Source: Varanus komodoensis (Eukaryota; Chordata; Lepidosauria; Squamata; Varanidae). Taken from it: a stretch of 64,000 bases of DNA. The notes under the pieces were generated by a model. The model saw only the letters and a list, made by a program, of their open reading frames with translations, searched no databases and was not told where the DNA came from. The translations under genes were made by a program, and so were the position numbers. Numbering within the stretch: position 1 is the stretch's first letter; each line of letters opens with the position of its first letter. Shown in pieces: positions 34,153 to 46,979 of the stretch. Location: NCBI RefSeq assembly GCF_004798865.1, contig NW_025335440.1, forward strand, positions 5,448,702 to 5,512,701, given 5' to 3'.

Positions 34153-34765
34153 CTGCAGCAGGAGAGAGTTTGGGCCCGTTCAGGAGCTGGCTTGCCATGG
34201 ACGTTTTTAACCTCTGCAAGATCCCTGGCTTTCTGGGGTGCTGCCTGAAGAACCACCTCGCAAATCTTGTGGCAAAGTGGGTTTTAGGAGGCCAGACAGA
34301 AACAAAAACTCATTAGCTACACAGCTGTGATCATCAGTACCACACCTTGTTGCGTCTTTCCAGACAAACCCAAAACTTCCAATATGGCGGTGCTGTTTTA
34401 GTGCAACAATTTGAGTGCGCATCTTGGCTCCCTGCTCAAGATCTGTATGATATTTTAACGTATATGTGAATATATTGAGGTTTACTTTTTCTTTTTTCCC
34501 CCTTTTAGCTCCACATGTGTTGATATCATGGGAACACTTTGTAAGAATAGTTTTGAGAGTTTTTCCTTTTTCCTTTTTCTGTTCTCTGCAAGGTTTAATC
34601 TGTTATCATGTAAATATTTGCGAGCAGGCTGCCTCAGGGTTTCTGGCAGACCATGTGCTATGTTGATAAGATTGATTTTACTGCTTAAATCATTTTACTT
34701 TATCCAATTTTTACTGAAGTTTTTATGTAAAAGAAAAAATTTAAAAATTAAACAAAATGGCAGCG
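34153..34765 (+). other. SETD2: SETD2 3' untranslated region
   Basis: This AT-rich stretch after the stop ends in a run of A/T and a non-canonical poly(A) signal ATTAAA at 34747-34752. No AATAAA precedes it within the UTR. The cleavage point (around 34765) is an estimate, and a longer UTR cannot be excluded. Confidence 0.6.
34747..34752 (+). terminator. Candidate poly(A) signal of SETD2
   Basis: ATTAAA, the commonest variant of AATAAA, lies 595 bp after the SETD2 stop in an A-rich stretch. Assignment rests on position and motif only. Confidence 0.5.
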
Positions 34766-35194
34766 AAAGAACCAAAATGGCTTTTGAATGTTCATCTGGA
34801 ACTTGGAGTAAGTAGTATAGTTTTCAAAAGTAGCAGTTTAGGACAGCAAAGAAGAGATTTCTAACTAATCTTTTGCAGATGACATGGTTTCTAGCCCTCT
34901 TGGTGCATAGAAGGCCACAGAAGCAAGCCACGTTGAAAATGCTGCGCTAGAACATGGGTGGCCAGATTCCGCACTGTTCTGGGTTGCTCTGTTCTACTTC
35001 CAGTGACCTGGGGGTCAGTGCAGCAGCCCGTCAGAAACAGAAAAAAACCAGTCGCCTCCCTGACTAGCACCAGGCAGCGCCTTTCTGCTCAGGCAAAGTC
35101 CTGCGTTAAAGTTAAGTACATTGAAAGATCATGCATATCGCATGCAAGCCCAAAGTAAAAAGGCATTCAAGCCTTCCTAACTTAAACCTCACTT

Positions 35195-35447
35195 AATGAG
35201 AAGGAAGGACTTGCTGGAGAAGGCCCTGATGCTGGGAAGGACTGAAGGCAAAGGGAGGAGGGGGCGGCAGAGGGTGAGGGGGCTGGATGGGGTCCCTGGG
35301 GTGGTGGGTGTGGGCTTGGGTGGACTCCAGAGGATGGTGGAGGCCAGGAGAGCCTGGAGGAATGTTGCCCATGGGGTCCAAGAATGTTGTCTTGGAATGT
35401 TGTCCAAGAGACGGACATGGCTTTGTGGCCAGACAACAACAACTTAA
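35195..35447 (+). mobile_element. BovB/RTE-type LINE 3' end
   Basis: The order 'GACTTGCTGGAGAAGGCCCT'...GATGCTGGGAAGGACTGAAGG...'GGAGGAGGGGGCGGCAGAGG'...GCCCATGGGGTCC...AACAACAACTT is the RTE/BovB ORF C-terminus and short tail. BovB is the partner LINE of Sauria SINEs in squamates. It is decayed and 5'-truncated. Confidence 0.75.
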
Positions 35448-35449
35448 CC

Positions 35450-38400
35450 CTCAAAGATGCTTTCTTCCTTTTCAATGCCAGTGAAAGAATAAGCAAACTG
35501 TTCACCACCTCTTCTTTCAACTTGCCAAAAACCAGATGAAATGATGCCGGGAATTAGGTCTGTCTGCCATTTTTTACTTGGGAAATGAAGGACTTCGCAC
35601 TGCAAGAGGAGGAGGCGTGTGGCAGCGGCGTGGTCTGCAGCTGCTCCGCGTTCGCTTTAGCGGTCGTCATGAACACGGGGAAAGACCACGCAAGGGCTGG
35701 GCCCCAGGAGAGCGAGGCCCCCCTCTCCTGGGACACAGTTCTGAGAGACACTGGCTCTCATGGCCAAACCAGGATTGCTGCGGGGCAAGCTGGTTCTCCC
35801 AGCGGCACTCCAGTGGGGAGTTAGAAGTAGTGCTGGGGCTCTGCTACTCTGCTCTGCGGGGCTCCCTTCCAAATTCCATCTTTCCTCGCCAGCTCCTGTT
35901 TTGCACAGTGCATGTTCTTCAAGGGACTCATTGGGGGAGAAGAATGCAAAAAGGAGCAGTGTCCCTTCCTTCCTTCCGAAGGACACGAGGTAGAGAATGA
36001 TCTCTCTTAAGCATGGGTCAAAGTTCCTTTAAAGCCCCGGAAATAAGCCTCCCTGGAGAGGTTTTCGAGCCATCGCATTTTTGTGCCAGGAGGTGGAATT
36101 CCGTGTGGCTTAGTGCTGGGCTGCGTCTCTGTCATGCCGGCTCAGGGAAGCTGCTTAAAAGAGCTGCCTCCCGCTTGTTGCTCAGGCTACCAAAGGCATG
36201 TTGGTATTTCTGTGTCCCCTTCACACCCTGAAGATCCATCCTCCTGAGATGGTTGCTAAGAGTTTAAAAGCACCCCTTGAAAATGCTCTTTGCTCCCTTG
36301 CATTGCTCCAGACTTTGGGAACCTTCAGCTGTTTAAAATTACTAGCTTATTGCCTCATGATATTAAAAATGAAAGAGGGAGGAGGGGGCAGGAATTGCTT
36401 TAATAACTAACACTTGTGTTCTCCAGTGTGACGCTAGCGAGCAAATGTTTGGGCCTCGGGCAAATGGAAAATCTTTAATCTTTGCAATGTCTCCAGTCTT
36501 CTGAGTCACAGGCCTTTCTCCCAGGATATGTCTCTGCTCCCTGGGCCACTAGATTAGACCTTCTTTCAGCTCTGTTTGGGAGACGCTTTCGGCGCTCTCT
36601 GATCCTCTGGTCTCATAAAAGACCCAGTTGTGTAAGACCCGAATCATCAAAGGCAATTTCTTCTCGAACCTGATTGAGCATCGGACGCTCTTCTGAGCAG
36701 AAGCTCTCCGAAAGCTCTTGACCCGTGCATGTTTTGGACAGGGTGCTGGCCTCATTTGGTCCTGCCTTCCCGTGTCCCCTTTACTCAATCGGCTGCCAAT
36801 TTGTGTGGCTTCTCCCTGTGCCGCCATTGTGAGAATCCAGACCTTTTCTTCGGCAAAAGCCTCTTGCGTCTCCTAAGCTTCAGCTACTGAAACTCTCCCT
36901 GGGCTTCCTTTGTCCCCTGGATGCAGGTTATTCAGCCAGCTTCCTTGGGGACGTGTTGCTTGAGCTATGTGACCCCCCCCTCCCTCAAATGGCTTAGCAG
37001 GACTTCCCATTGCTTCCCCCCCCCCCCCAACTCATGCCTAGCATCACTATCCTTCATCCATCATGAGCGTGGGCCACCCCAGTCTTTGGGTTCCTATTTC
37101 CCATCCATCATAGCTTTGTCTGTTTCTTTGACTCCCCTTTGTAGGAAAAAGGCAGGATATAAATCGAAAAATAAATATAAATAAATGAACTGCCAAATGT
37201 TTCCCTTGTCATCCTGATGCTTAGAAGGGAAGCTACACGGTGCATAACGCTACTTCTTCCTTCCCTCAAACTTTGCTGGAAGATCGGCCTCTTCCATGAG
37301 GTCTCTCTCTGCATTGCCAACCGAGAGGAAACCAACCTGTCTAAAAGTTTCTCGGTAATCTCTCTACTCCTGCATCCTTCCATCTTTCCCTTCCATTTGT
37401 CTGTCTGCCTTGCCTTTCCCCTCTTGGCTCTTCTTTCTAAGACGCTTCATTTCATAAAGCGCACCTGCACATTGATGGTGTTACATAATTCTCTGTCCTG
37501 ATTGAGCCAATTCAGGTTCCGTCTGACCCTCCCAAGCATGCTGCACTTCTGAAGCGAGCAAGAACAACTCCAGAGTGAATGACGAAGAGGAGCAGAAGAG
37601 TATCCAGAGGCAGGTCCACTCTGCCACTCACCTGCTAGCCAATATTCCTGAGTGAATTCGTTCCGTTGCTTTCTCTTAATGTAAGCAAAAGGTTGCTATT
37701 TATTCCTTGGGACAACACTGCAAAACCCAATTTCTAGCCGAGACACTGTGAGGTGCAGCTCCAGTTACATAAATTCTGGAGTGAGAGAAGTTACACATCT
37801 CTAACAGACAAAGCTTCTGTCTCTCACCTTCCCCTAATTTGGCTAGTTTATTATAATGAAAACACTTCAAGCTGTTTCACTTCTCTGCTCAGTTGGACTA
37901 GATTTCTTGAGTGTCAAAAAGGTGTAGAAAAAATGTGTCATTTTTCACCATTTCATCACAGCATCCTTTTCATGCCTGGTCAACCTCTCGAAACCTAGAC
38001 TGGTTGTTGAAACCGCTCAAGGGTGGTAAAGCTGAAATCCTTTTGTTCTATTGAAATCCTTATAGGTTGCTCTCCCTAAATAGGAGTTTTGCCTTCGTAT
38101 CCCTGCTGCCCCAGCTGCTGAGACTGGGATCCATAACCAGGGGAAATGTTCCTGCTTCTCCGGCCATTTCACCGCATTGCGGAGCCGGACCGACCATCTC
38201 GGATGCAGGGAATTGGGGAAGACTCCGCAGCGCAGAGAAAGCCGGTCCTTTCCTTAGTGGCAGTTTTGCGTGATGCAAGCAAGCCGTTCCAAAAGAACAG
38301 ACATGTTGTCTCGGCTTGAAACCGCTCTGGGTCTTGTGCCAATTCCAGCCTAGGATTCCAGCAAACTGCACCTCCCGGCCGGGCGATGCCTGAGCAAGCC

Positions 38401-41400
38401 TCACGGAGCTGGTTGGGCCCCCGAGGCATCGGTGGCAGCTGACAGAAGCCTTGTCAAGGTCTTGCAAGCCTCCCGCCTTAGCTCCGTGGTTATCCACGTG
38501 TAGCTCAGAGGATCGGAGGCCTCGGGGCACACCGTCTCGGGGTCAAACCCTGGCCTCTTCCAGTAGGGCTGGGAAATTCCCCTCGCCGAACCTGCTTCCA
38601 CTTACACTCAGAGGGCTCAGATCACAAATCCCATCACACCCAGGCGGCGTGGCTGATGGCCCTAGAGCTGGAGTCCTGCCCATGTGAAAGCCGGCAGGCT
38701 GGGGGAAGCCAGGGTAGGAACCCTGAGCTAGAGGGATGGCTGATTGGATTGTCCCGGGGAGGTCTTCTCAGTTCCTGACTGACCGCCGACCCTTCCCGCT
38801 GAAGCCTCCTCCTCGTCCTCCCGCTCCCCCTTCCCACCCCACCCCAAAACTATTCCTTCAACCCTCTGTCTCAAGCAGTTGCATGACTGACACACAGCGC
38901 TTTTCTGCCTGCAATGTGAAACGCAGGCAGCAGGTGGCGCTGCTGAGTCACGCTGGGTGAGGTTCGTGGCCCAGTAACCACCCATACTGGGAAGCGGTAT
39001 TGCAACTCCACAGGGCAGGAGATGGGAGGTGGAGTCCCACCTGGGAACTGGGGAGCATGGCCTCCTCCCCTTAAGGAGAAGGGCCGGGGTCCCGGCCGAG
39101 GGGCGGAGCACAGGCAGTTTGCGCGTGGCGTGGGCTCCAGATGGCCACATGTTTTCCCCTCAGTCCACTTCTCCCTTCCGTCTGGTGCATCTGTTAAGAA
39201 AAGTTAGAAAAGCTGTACCTTGCTTTCAAATCGTTTACATTCTCCATCCAGAAGCACACACGGTCAGTGAGATTTGGGGCCGCCTCAGAGAGGGGCAGCT
39301 GCCAGTCCCTTCTATGGCGCCACCAAAGCACAGGGCGCTTGACGGGCTATGGAGGCGGATTTCTTTAAAAAGTCACTACACAGCCCGGCCCCACGGTTGC
39401 CGCAGCTGCCTGCAGGGCTCCTCGGAAGGAGAGGAGACAAGGAAGGGACCAGCCCAGCCATGGGCCCCATGTCAGTCAAGAGGGACAGCGAGGGGTCACG
39501 GGAAGAGTTCGCACGTCATGATGTGGGTTTTCCTGGGGGGCTTCGAGGCAGACACAAATATGGCACCCGCTTTGGAATCATCACGAGCAAACAATGTGAG
39601 CATTGTGCCAGAGAAGACGGCAGCGACCCACTTCGTGCTTGCGTGGAGCGGTGTTTCGTGGAAAAGCCAACGCAGAAATAGCGCTTGACCGGAAATGCCG
39701 TGCCTCTGACGGAGGCGTGGGAGGCTGCAAGCGGGTGGCCGCTGTCCGGCTGCTAGTGGGCCGTGGATTTGTTTGGTTTGTGCGTTGCCCTGCCCCCAAA
39801 CAAGGCGCTCAAAAGGTTTGCAAGCACCCATGAAAGCAAGACCCAAAGAAGAAGCCAACCAGAAAACCGCGACCCAGACAAGGAGAGAGCAGCATCCAGT
39901 TCAACCCACCACCCTGCACTTGACTGGAGCGGTCCTCACTGGCCACCCGGAGGGCAGGCGAGCCCAGCCTCTCTCGGAAGGGCTCCCAGCAGGGAGCTGC
40001 CGCGAAGAGCCTCTTGGCATTGCCTCCAACTCCTCCGGTGGCAGTTCTGCAGGCGGAGGTCCCCAACGCAAGGCCGCTCCCGAAGCCTCGCGGGCTCGTC
40101 CGGGACAAGACCCTCCCTTGCCAGCCTGGTCTCAGCCACAGCAGCTTTTGTAGCTCACAGCCTTGCATTTCGCTGCCTTTGCGCCATGATAAAGGGCTGC
40201 CCTGTAACTGAAGGACTGCTCCCTGCAAAAGCAGACATGTGGCCACTGGGGATGCGAAGACCAGGTTGGAAGCTGGCTCCCTTGCATTCAGTGGACCTCT
40301 GGGCGCTCAGCCCTGGCCAGGTCTGCAAGCACCTTGGGACACTAGCCGATTCTTGGCGCAAGGTACGAATTTTGTAATTCTTTGCAAAAAATGCACAAAT
40401 GCTACCATTCATGCAGAAATACCATATTCTTTGCACAAAGGGTGCCAAGCCCTCAAGTCATGTGCTCTCCTTGCGCTCCCTTCCTGCCCGGCACCCGCGC
40501 AAACACTCAGCATGAGCTGGACTTAGGGAAGGGAAAAGCGGACCAGAGTCCAGGGAGCCGAGCTGAGGAAATCCAGTGGCTTCCCGCCTCCCAACCGGAT
40601 TCCTCAGCAGCCACCCTGCGATCTGGAATGGCGTCCGGAGGGGGCTGCCGTCCCCCTCATTCCTCAGCTGTTCCTGCTTGCAGTGCATCTCCCCACGGCC
40701 AACCTGTCACGGCTGTGATGGCTTGGTTAAGCTGCAACAAGCTGACTCTGGCCCTGCCGGATCCGCGGGTGCCAGTCTAGCCCCCAGCTCCTCGCACCGG
40801 CTGCTGAAGGTCATGTCCCTGTTGGTTCTGTCTGGATTAAAGTCTCCTGAACCCCTGGAGTGCGGGGGGGGGGGGGCGGAGTGAAGGCGCATTGCTTGTG
40901 TCTTTCCCCCCCGGCTCGCTAAACCCACCAACCCACTTTTAAAACTCCTTGCTCTCCATCCGACACGTTGCAAATAGCGTCCCTCAGTTCTGACTGCGCA
41001 AGACCTTCCCTGAACAGTATTGTTGATGCCCGAGGAGAGCTTTTAATAAGCGGAGGTAGCTAAACATGGAGTGAACCCTTTGCAAGGGCGTGATCTCCCA
41101 AGCTGCTCCAAATGAGTGTTGCAAAACCTGGTGAGGCAGCAGCTGCCCCACCAGCCAAACTGTATGCACCCCCGTCCTTCTCTGGATGAAGGTGGCTGTG
41201 GTGGATTCAGTCGAAATCCAAGTGGGATGGGTCTAGAGAATCGGTGTCTCCCGGGAGGGCCTGCTCCGTGCCAGCCTTCTCAGGTACCGTCCAGAAGGAA
41301 GGGTTTTTCCGAGGGGTGGTGGTTGCCAAGAGGGAGTTTCCCAGACCGGAAAAATGTCCTGCCCCCCTCAGAGTTCCCACCAACTCAGCTTGGGCAAACC

Positions 41401-41590
41401 AGGTCCTGAAGGCAACCCAAACCCTCCTGCATTCTTAGATGGGGGCTCTCAGAGCGCCTCGAAGCACGGCTGTATCTGGGGATACAGTGTAGGGTTCGCT
41501 GCCCTGTTCAGAAAGCAAGCCAGAGGCCTTTCCCACAAGATTTTATATTGTGTGTGTCTACATAGACATATACATATATATATTAAATTA
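35450..41590. other. Intergenic, no gene recognised
   Basis: GC-rich DNA between the SETD2 3' end and the NRADD-like gene. Only a SINE/LINE tail near 37140-37188, long C-runs (around 37015) and a G-run (around 40865) stand out. The overlapping open frames on both strands have no recognisable domain. Confidence 0.5.
37140..37188 (+). repeat. SINE/LINE 3' tail
   Basis: AGGAAAAAGGCAGGATATAAATC followed by A-rich ATAAATATAAATAAAT. This is the tail type shared by L2-mobilised SINEs here (compare 43760-43794). Confidence 0.5.
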
Positions 41591-41599
41591 TTATTATTA

Positions 41600-41724
41600 A
41601 TGTGTATATTTTAATTTATGTGGTTTTAATTTATTGTTGTAAGCCACCCGAAGGCTTCGGTGAATAGGGCGGCATAAAAATGTTTTAATAAATAAGTAAG
41701 TAAGTAAGTAAGTAAGTAAGAAAG
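41600..41724 (+). mobile_element. L2-type LINE 3' end with (AAGT)n tail
   Basis: An AT-rich UTR, then GCCACCCGAAGGCTTCGGTG and AATAGGGCGGCATAAAAATG, ending in an expanded AAGT tetranucleotide run (41693-41723) that grew from the AATA tail. Confidence 0.85.
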
Positions 41725-42279
41725 ATCTCCCAGTCCAGCCACCAGCCTTTAGAAAAGCTCCTGCCCGGCTTGCATTCCCTGGCTCCTGAGCCAGGCATTA
41801 ATCTCCGGCTTCCCCAGCAGATGATCGCTTGTTTTTCATTCTCTTCTCATACTGTTTTGCCTGCTTTCGATGGTATTTCTTCGTGAGTTCTTGCGTGAGC
41901 TGCCCCGGGCTCCTTTGTGAGGCCAAAATGTGTCATATAAATGATTTTCTAAGTAAATATATGAATATAATTCAAACGTGCCGTTTTGTTATGGATGTAG
42001 ATGTGCGTATACGCCTCTTACTGAATACAGCTTTGCTTTGCTTAAGCAGACGCGGAGCTTGGAACTCGGCTGACGGTAATTCCTTCTTTGGATCAATTGA
42101 TATAAAGCTGGTCCTATCGCCTTTTCGGGGCAAGTTACCATAATGTGGCCGATGCACAAATATCCGTGCTATTCGTCTGAGCCTCTCCTTCATGTGCTGC
42201 CTCAGACAAATGCTACTTTGCACTCAAATCCCACATTTCTCCCTTCGATAGGGAACCCAAGGTGGCACGCATCTTCCCT

Positions 42280-42420
42280 CTTCGACTCCATTTTATTCTC
42301 ACGACGACAACCCTGTGAGGTGCATTAGGCTGAGAAACCAAGGCTGGCTCAAAATCATGCAAAGAGCTTACTAGCCAAGCAGGACCTACAACCCTGACCT
42401 CCGAGTCCCCCGCCCAAAAC
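42280..42420 (-). repeat. MIR-like SINE 3' half
   Basis: Contains 'ACAACCCTGTGAGGTGCATT' and AGGCTGAGA in the order seen in squamate MIR-like SINE ends. Diverged. Confidence 0.45.
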
Positions 42421-42689
42421 GCTACCCATTTTTAGTTAGCTGTTAGGGTTCCCTACTTACGGTCGATTGCTAAATTGATTCAGGGGCGTGTGCGCCCACA
42501 TTGTCTGTTTCTGCGTAAATGTTTTCCTGTGAGTGCAGCACGTGCTGCGGAGGATTTTGACCAAACGTGTCCAGAGGGGGTGGGATCGACGTGCATTGGA
42601 TGGAAGAACAAGCGAATAAAATAAAGTGAATGACAGAAAGCCCACTTCCCTTCCAGAGCATTTCCTGATCCATCCTGAAGCATCTGACT

Positions 42690-43340
42690 GCGGGGGGCTT
42701 GGGACAGGGAGCGGGAGAGACAGGGTGGGGGTGGGGGAGACTCTCCTGCTCCTCTAAGCCAGCCCCCCCCCCCCGCCTCTGCCCGACCTCGCTTTCCATG
42801 CCGCCCTGTATCCAGTTTCCCAGCCTGGCTTCCATTAACAACAGATGTGCCCCCAGCTGCCGAGTGCGCGGTGCCTTTGATCGCCTGGGCGAAGGCCACG
42901 CGCTCCCCAGGCGAGGGCACATCAGCGGGCCGGCCGGGCCAGCTCCGCAGAGCAGCTGCCGGTCGCACAGCGCCTGGCTGTCTCCAGCGCCGGGTAGCCC
43001 TCGCGATGGGCCCAGGGAGGGAAGCCACACGGGCCCTGCCGGTCTCCCGGGAGGGAAGCCGGGCGCACGCGGCTGCTCCGGAGGTGGGCGAGCGACCTGC
43101 TCCAGCTTTCGGAGGGCCTCTGTGCGAGATGCCTCCGGTGGGCCCTCCGTCCGGGGACCGCGTTGTCCCGCTGCCGGTGTCCCCCCTGCAAAATTCAGAA
43201 CCAAAACAGTTTCGCCTGGTGCCAAGGAATCAGCAGAGCAGGCGGCAGGCAAGAGCGTCCGTGGGGGCTTGCCAGACTTAGAGGTGTCCGTGTGGCCTAT
43301 TTTGCACAGGATAGTCCTCTCTTTGAAGGACAGCTAGGAG
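42690..43340. other. CpG-rich segment
   Basis: About 650 bp dense in CpG, with long open frames on both strands (for example + 42699-43337 and - 42470-43252). No protein family is recognisable in any frame. It could be an unmethylated CpG island. No transcript evidence can be read from sequence. Confidence 0.4.
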
Positions 43341-43570
43341 ACTGTTGTGTTTTTTGGAGGCGTTCCCTGAAAGGCTGCCCAGTCCAAGCCACACAAATAG
43401 AGGACCCCCCCCCCCAAAAAGAAGCGCCTGGGCTTTGAGAGGCCCACAAACAAGGCGAACGGAACAAGGCGCACTTGGTTGCAGCCCCCCAGTGGGGTGA
43501 GAGGCACTGTCTATTTACATCATTAAAATTATTTATAAATTTGCACCCCCCTCTTTAAATTATCACACAG

Positions 43571-43794
43571 AGTCAGTGTGATGTCGTGGTTAAGTGCACA
43601 GGACTGGGACTTGGGAGACCCGGTTTCTAATCCTCACTCAGCCTTGAAGCCCACTGGGTGACTTTGGGCCAGTCCCTGACTCTCAGCCTAGCCCACCTCG
43701 CAGGGCTGTTGTGAGGATAAGCTGGAAAGAGGGAGAAGAATTCCTTGAGTTCCTTGAACGGAAGAAAGGTCGGATATGAATACAATAAATAAAA
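43571..43794 (+). mobile_element. MIR-like (CORE-type) SINE, near complete
   Basis: A tRNA-like head with GTGGTTAAGTGCACAGGACT and a B-box-like CCCGGTTTCTAATCC, then a core with TGGGTGACTTTGGGCCAGTC, then CACCTCGCAGGGCTGTTGTG, and a tail ending GATATGAATACAATAAATAAA. The tail resembles L2-type ends, suggesting L2 mobilisation. Confidence 0.8.
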
Positions 43795-44424
43795 GGGCAG
43801 ATTTGTGCTGCAGTAGTTCTTCTGGGTGATGCATGCCTTTATTTTTGCTAATAATATGATGCATGCCATGCAGTGGGTTTCTTCCAGTGTCCCAGTTCTC
43901 TGGAACTGGGCTGGGGAGCGGCAGGCCCCAGGCAACCCAATCCCATACGCCCCACGGAGACAGAGTGGAACAGGGAGAGGAGGGGGCAGGGACGGAGCCA
44001 GGTGCTGCCGCAGCCCCTTCCTCGCAGGCCCCCTGCAGGCCCCCCTGGCTTTTCTGCTGGGCCAGTGGCCCTTCGGAGCCAAGCGTTCCCCGCACCCACC
44101 CCAGGGGTCGCAGCCGAGCTCTAGCCCCTGAGCACATAAACACCCCTGCCCATCCGGGGCCCTGTGGTTGTAAATGCACAGGAGGCAGGGGGGAGTCCAG
44201 CCATGAACTGCTGCCTGCCCTACAGTCTTTTGTGAAATGCTGGCGGCACAGGTGAAATATGCAGGCATGCTCTCCTATGGACTAGCAGCTTAGGATTTAG
44301 TAGCAATGCCTGGGTAGTATCACTGATTCTGTTGGTTGATTAAATGTTTCTGAAAAGGCCTTATGTGCCAGAGCTCCTGTATCTACTCAGACAGGTAGTT
44401 ACTCATTTGTCTGGGCCTTTTCCA

Positions 44425-44449
44425 ATGGGGCACTGGGGCAGTGCCCCAT
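44425..44449. other. Perfect 11-bp hairpin
   Basis: ATGGGGCACTG, loop GGG, CAGTGCCCCAT. It is intergenic and its function is unknown. Confidence 0.9.
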
Positions 44450-45752
44450 GGGGGTGGTGAGAGAAGAAAGACCAGCATCCACAACCTGCAGGTGCCTTTT
44501 CTTTCTCGTTGCAACAGGTCCAGAGCCTCCAGTCGGGGGTCATATCCAACCCTTCGGGGGCCACAAACTGGCACACAGACCCCGTTCCTCTAACCACACA
44601 GTGGCCGCTGCGTTCCGGCTTTCGTGCAAACCTTCCATGCTAATTGGAGATAAGGGCCAGGTTCAGCCCCTGCCACGGACTTTCCTCTCCTGGACCTACG
44701 GGAACGGAGCGCCACGTCTGCCGAAACAATCTGCTCCACCTCCAGACAGCTCTGACCAGTTCTTCCTCGTTTTCAGCCCAAATCCTCTTTCTTGGACTTT
44801 GGACTCATCCGTTCAGCTCCCAACCCCTGGAGCATCAGAAGGCAAGCTTGCCCCACTGTCCGCGTGGCAGCCTTTCAAATATTTGAAGATGGCTATCAGC
44901 GTGTCTCTTGCGCTCAGCCTCAGCAGCGTCCTCTCGGTCTGCTTTCTGCTGACACCGCCGCGATGGCCTCGGGCACTTTCGGTGAAGCTGCTGCTCCCGG
45001 CATGCTTCGGGGCCCCAAAAGCCGGGACACTCCCTGGCTTGATTAATACACCCTTTCAACAAAAGATTACATTGACCCAACTTCAGAGGGTGGCTCTCCG
45101 ATGCCTCCCCCACGCTCTTTTAGAAATCCCAACATCTGCTGCACATCTGGGAAATGCTGGCAGGGGTGCCGGGACCGAGTTGTGCAAGGGGCACCGTGGG
45201 AGCGTTTCCGTCGGCTTAGGAATTTTTGGCAGCACAACAAACCGCGTCAGCTTGGGACCCTGACTTGCGACAGACCCCCTCCGGGACATCTGCATGAACT
45301 CCACAAGCCTCCTTTAATTCCGCATCGGAACAACAGAGAAACGCCAGTGCGGTGGCTTTGGATGCACCAAATCTCACATTTCTTTTTTGCACATGAAGTT
45401 TCCAGCCACGAGGACTGTCCTGCATGTGGAATCACATCCAGCGATGCTCGACGGCCACCAGAACAAAACTCAGCATTGCTGGCTATTGTGTTCGCACAAG
45501 ATTGTGGTCCTGGGTGCAGAAGGCAGCCCCTTGGAGATCTCCATTCCTTTTAGGGAAAGAAATGCAAGTTTCTAGAGCGCACGTGAGAAATGAACCCCGT
45601 GAAATGCCTCAGTCATTGAAAGACAACCCAGACTTAGCCCTGTTCAGAGCAGGATCCAGGATATTAACCGGGCGAGTTTGTCATTTGGAAGTTCCATGGA
45701 TTTCGATGGGTTTGGCCTGAGTGTGTGAAAGCCAGACCAAACCTTGCAGCCC

Positions 45753-45830
45753 TCCAGACACTTTCCCCTACAACTCCCATCAGCCCTCGCCAGCCCAGGA
45801 TGGTGGGAGTTGTAATCCAGAACGTCTGGA
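45753..45830. mobile_element. Palindromic MITE-like repeat
   Basis: The ends are imperfect inverted repeats: TCCAGACACTTTCCCCTACAACTCCCATC against the complement of TGGGAGTTGTAATCCAGAACGTCTGGA. The 'ACAACTCCCATC' core recurs in variant form at 30090, 38610-38700, 61580 and 62850. Confidence 0.7.
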
Positions 45831-46979
45831 ATACTTCTCAGCTTCCCCAGCTGTGAACCCTGGCATAGTTGAGGACTTATTTCTGAGCACGTACAGGATT
45901 GTATCCTAAGCTGGTTTCCCTTTTGTACGAGGGGGCTGTTCCAGGCATCCAAGGCAGAGCATTTGCCGGCTTGCCGGCTCTGTTCTAGCGGCAGAATCGC
46001 CCGAAAACTGGCGTGTCCGACATGCGTTGTCCCTGGAAGACCTGCAGCCGCACGCTGGCCACCGTCACCGGGGCTTAGACGAGGTGGCCAGCTGGATGCC
46101 CGAGGCGCTGTACCTCGGCTGCTTGTGGGGCACGGCGGGGAGAAAGCTTGGTCCTCAGGACCAGCATCATGGACAGACCTCACCCTGGGGGCCATCCAGG
46201 TCCAAGGACATTTTTTACACAGAAACCCAAAAAGCACACCTCCTCTTTTGCTGGGGAGTTGCCGTCCTTGTTCTTTCCCCGGCCGTCCAGGGCTTGTGCA
46301 GACCCACGCGACTGCAATGGTGTTGGAGCCCCCACGGCCATTTCGCGCGCTCTCGGTGCTGCGCACGTCGCTTCGTTTCGCCTCTGCCTTTTAGATTTCA
46401 TGCCTGTGAGTCGACTGCCATTTCGAAGCAGCAAGCCTGCGACTTCCAGATGTACCGAAGAGCAGGGCTGCTGGTAATCCCGGGAGGGGGATGGAACTGC
46501 GGTCCAGCACATCTGGACAACAGCAGCTGGCGAGGCGGCCAGAGCAGATTGTTTAATGGAAGCGCGAAGGGCGCACATCAAACTTGCAATAATCCCCGAC
46601 GGCTTTTGAGACTTTCACCAAAGAGCTACTGGGAAGGACACTTCTGCAGCCTGAATCAGGCCAAGTCCCTTCTGGATTTGGGGACCACGGGACCCAAGCG
46701 CCTCCTCTCAGGGCCCTTTGAGAAAAATGCCTCCCACACTCACGGGGAACCATCTATGTCGAAACGTGGAGAGAACGCTGTTAAAACGACCTTAAGGGTT
46801 CAATCTGGTGCATGTTTTCTTTTTTTGCATTTAGACAAACAAAACAGGCCCACAACTTCTGGATGCCACGTCGGGTCTCCGCCACGCCCAGGTCTCCTTG
46901 TGTGAAAATGCCGTCTCCTGGAACAGCCCCGCGCGCCCGTCAGCCTTCGCCGACTTCGTCTCCCACCCGCAACAGTAAA

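Noticed and set aside
46027-46905. 292-codon + frame
   Set aside because: No recognisable family and an opposing 240-codon frame on the other strand (45644-46366). Treated as chance.
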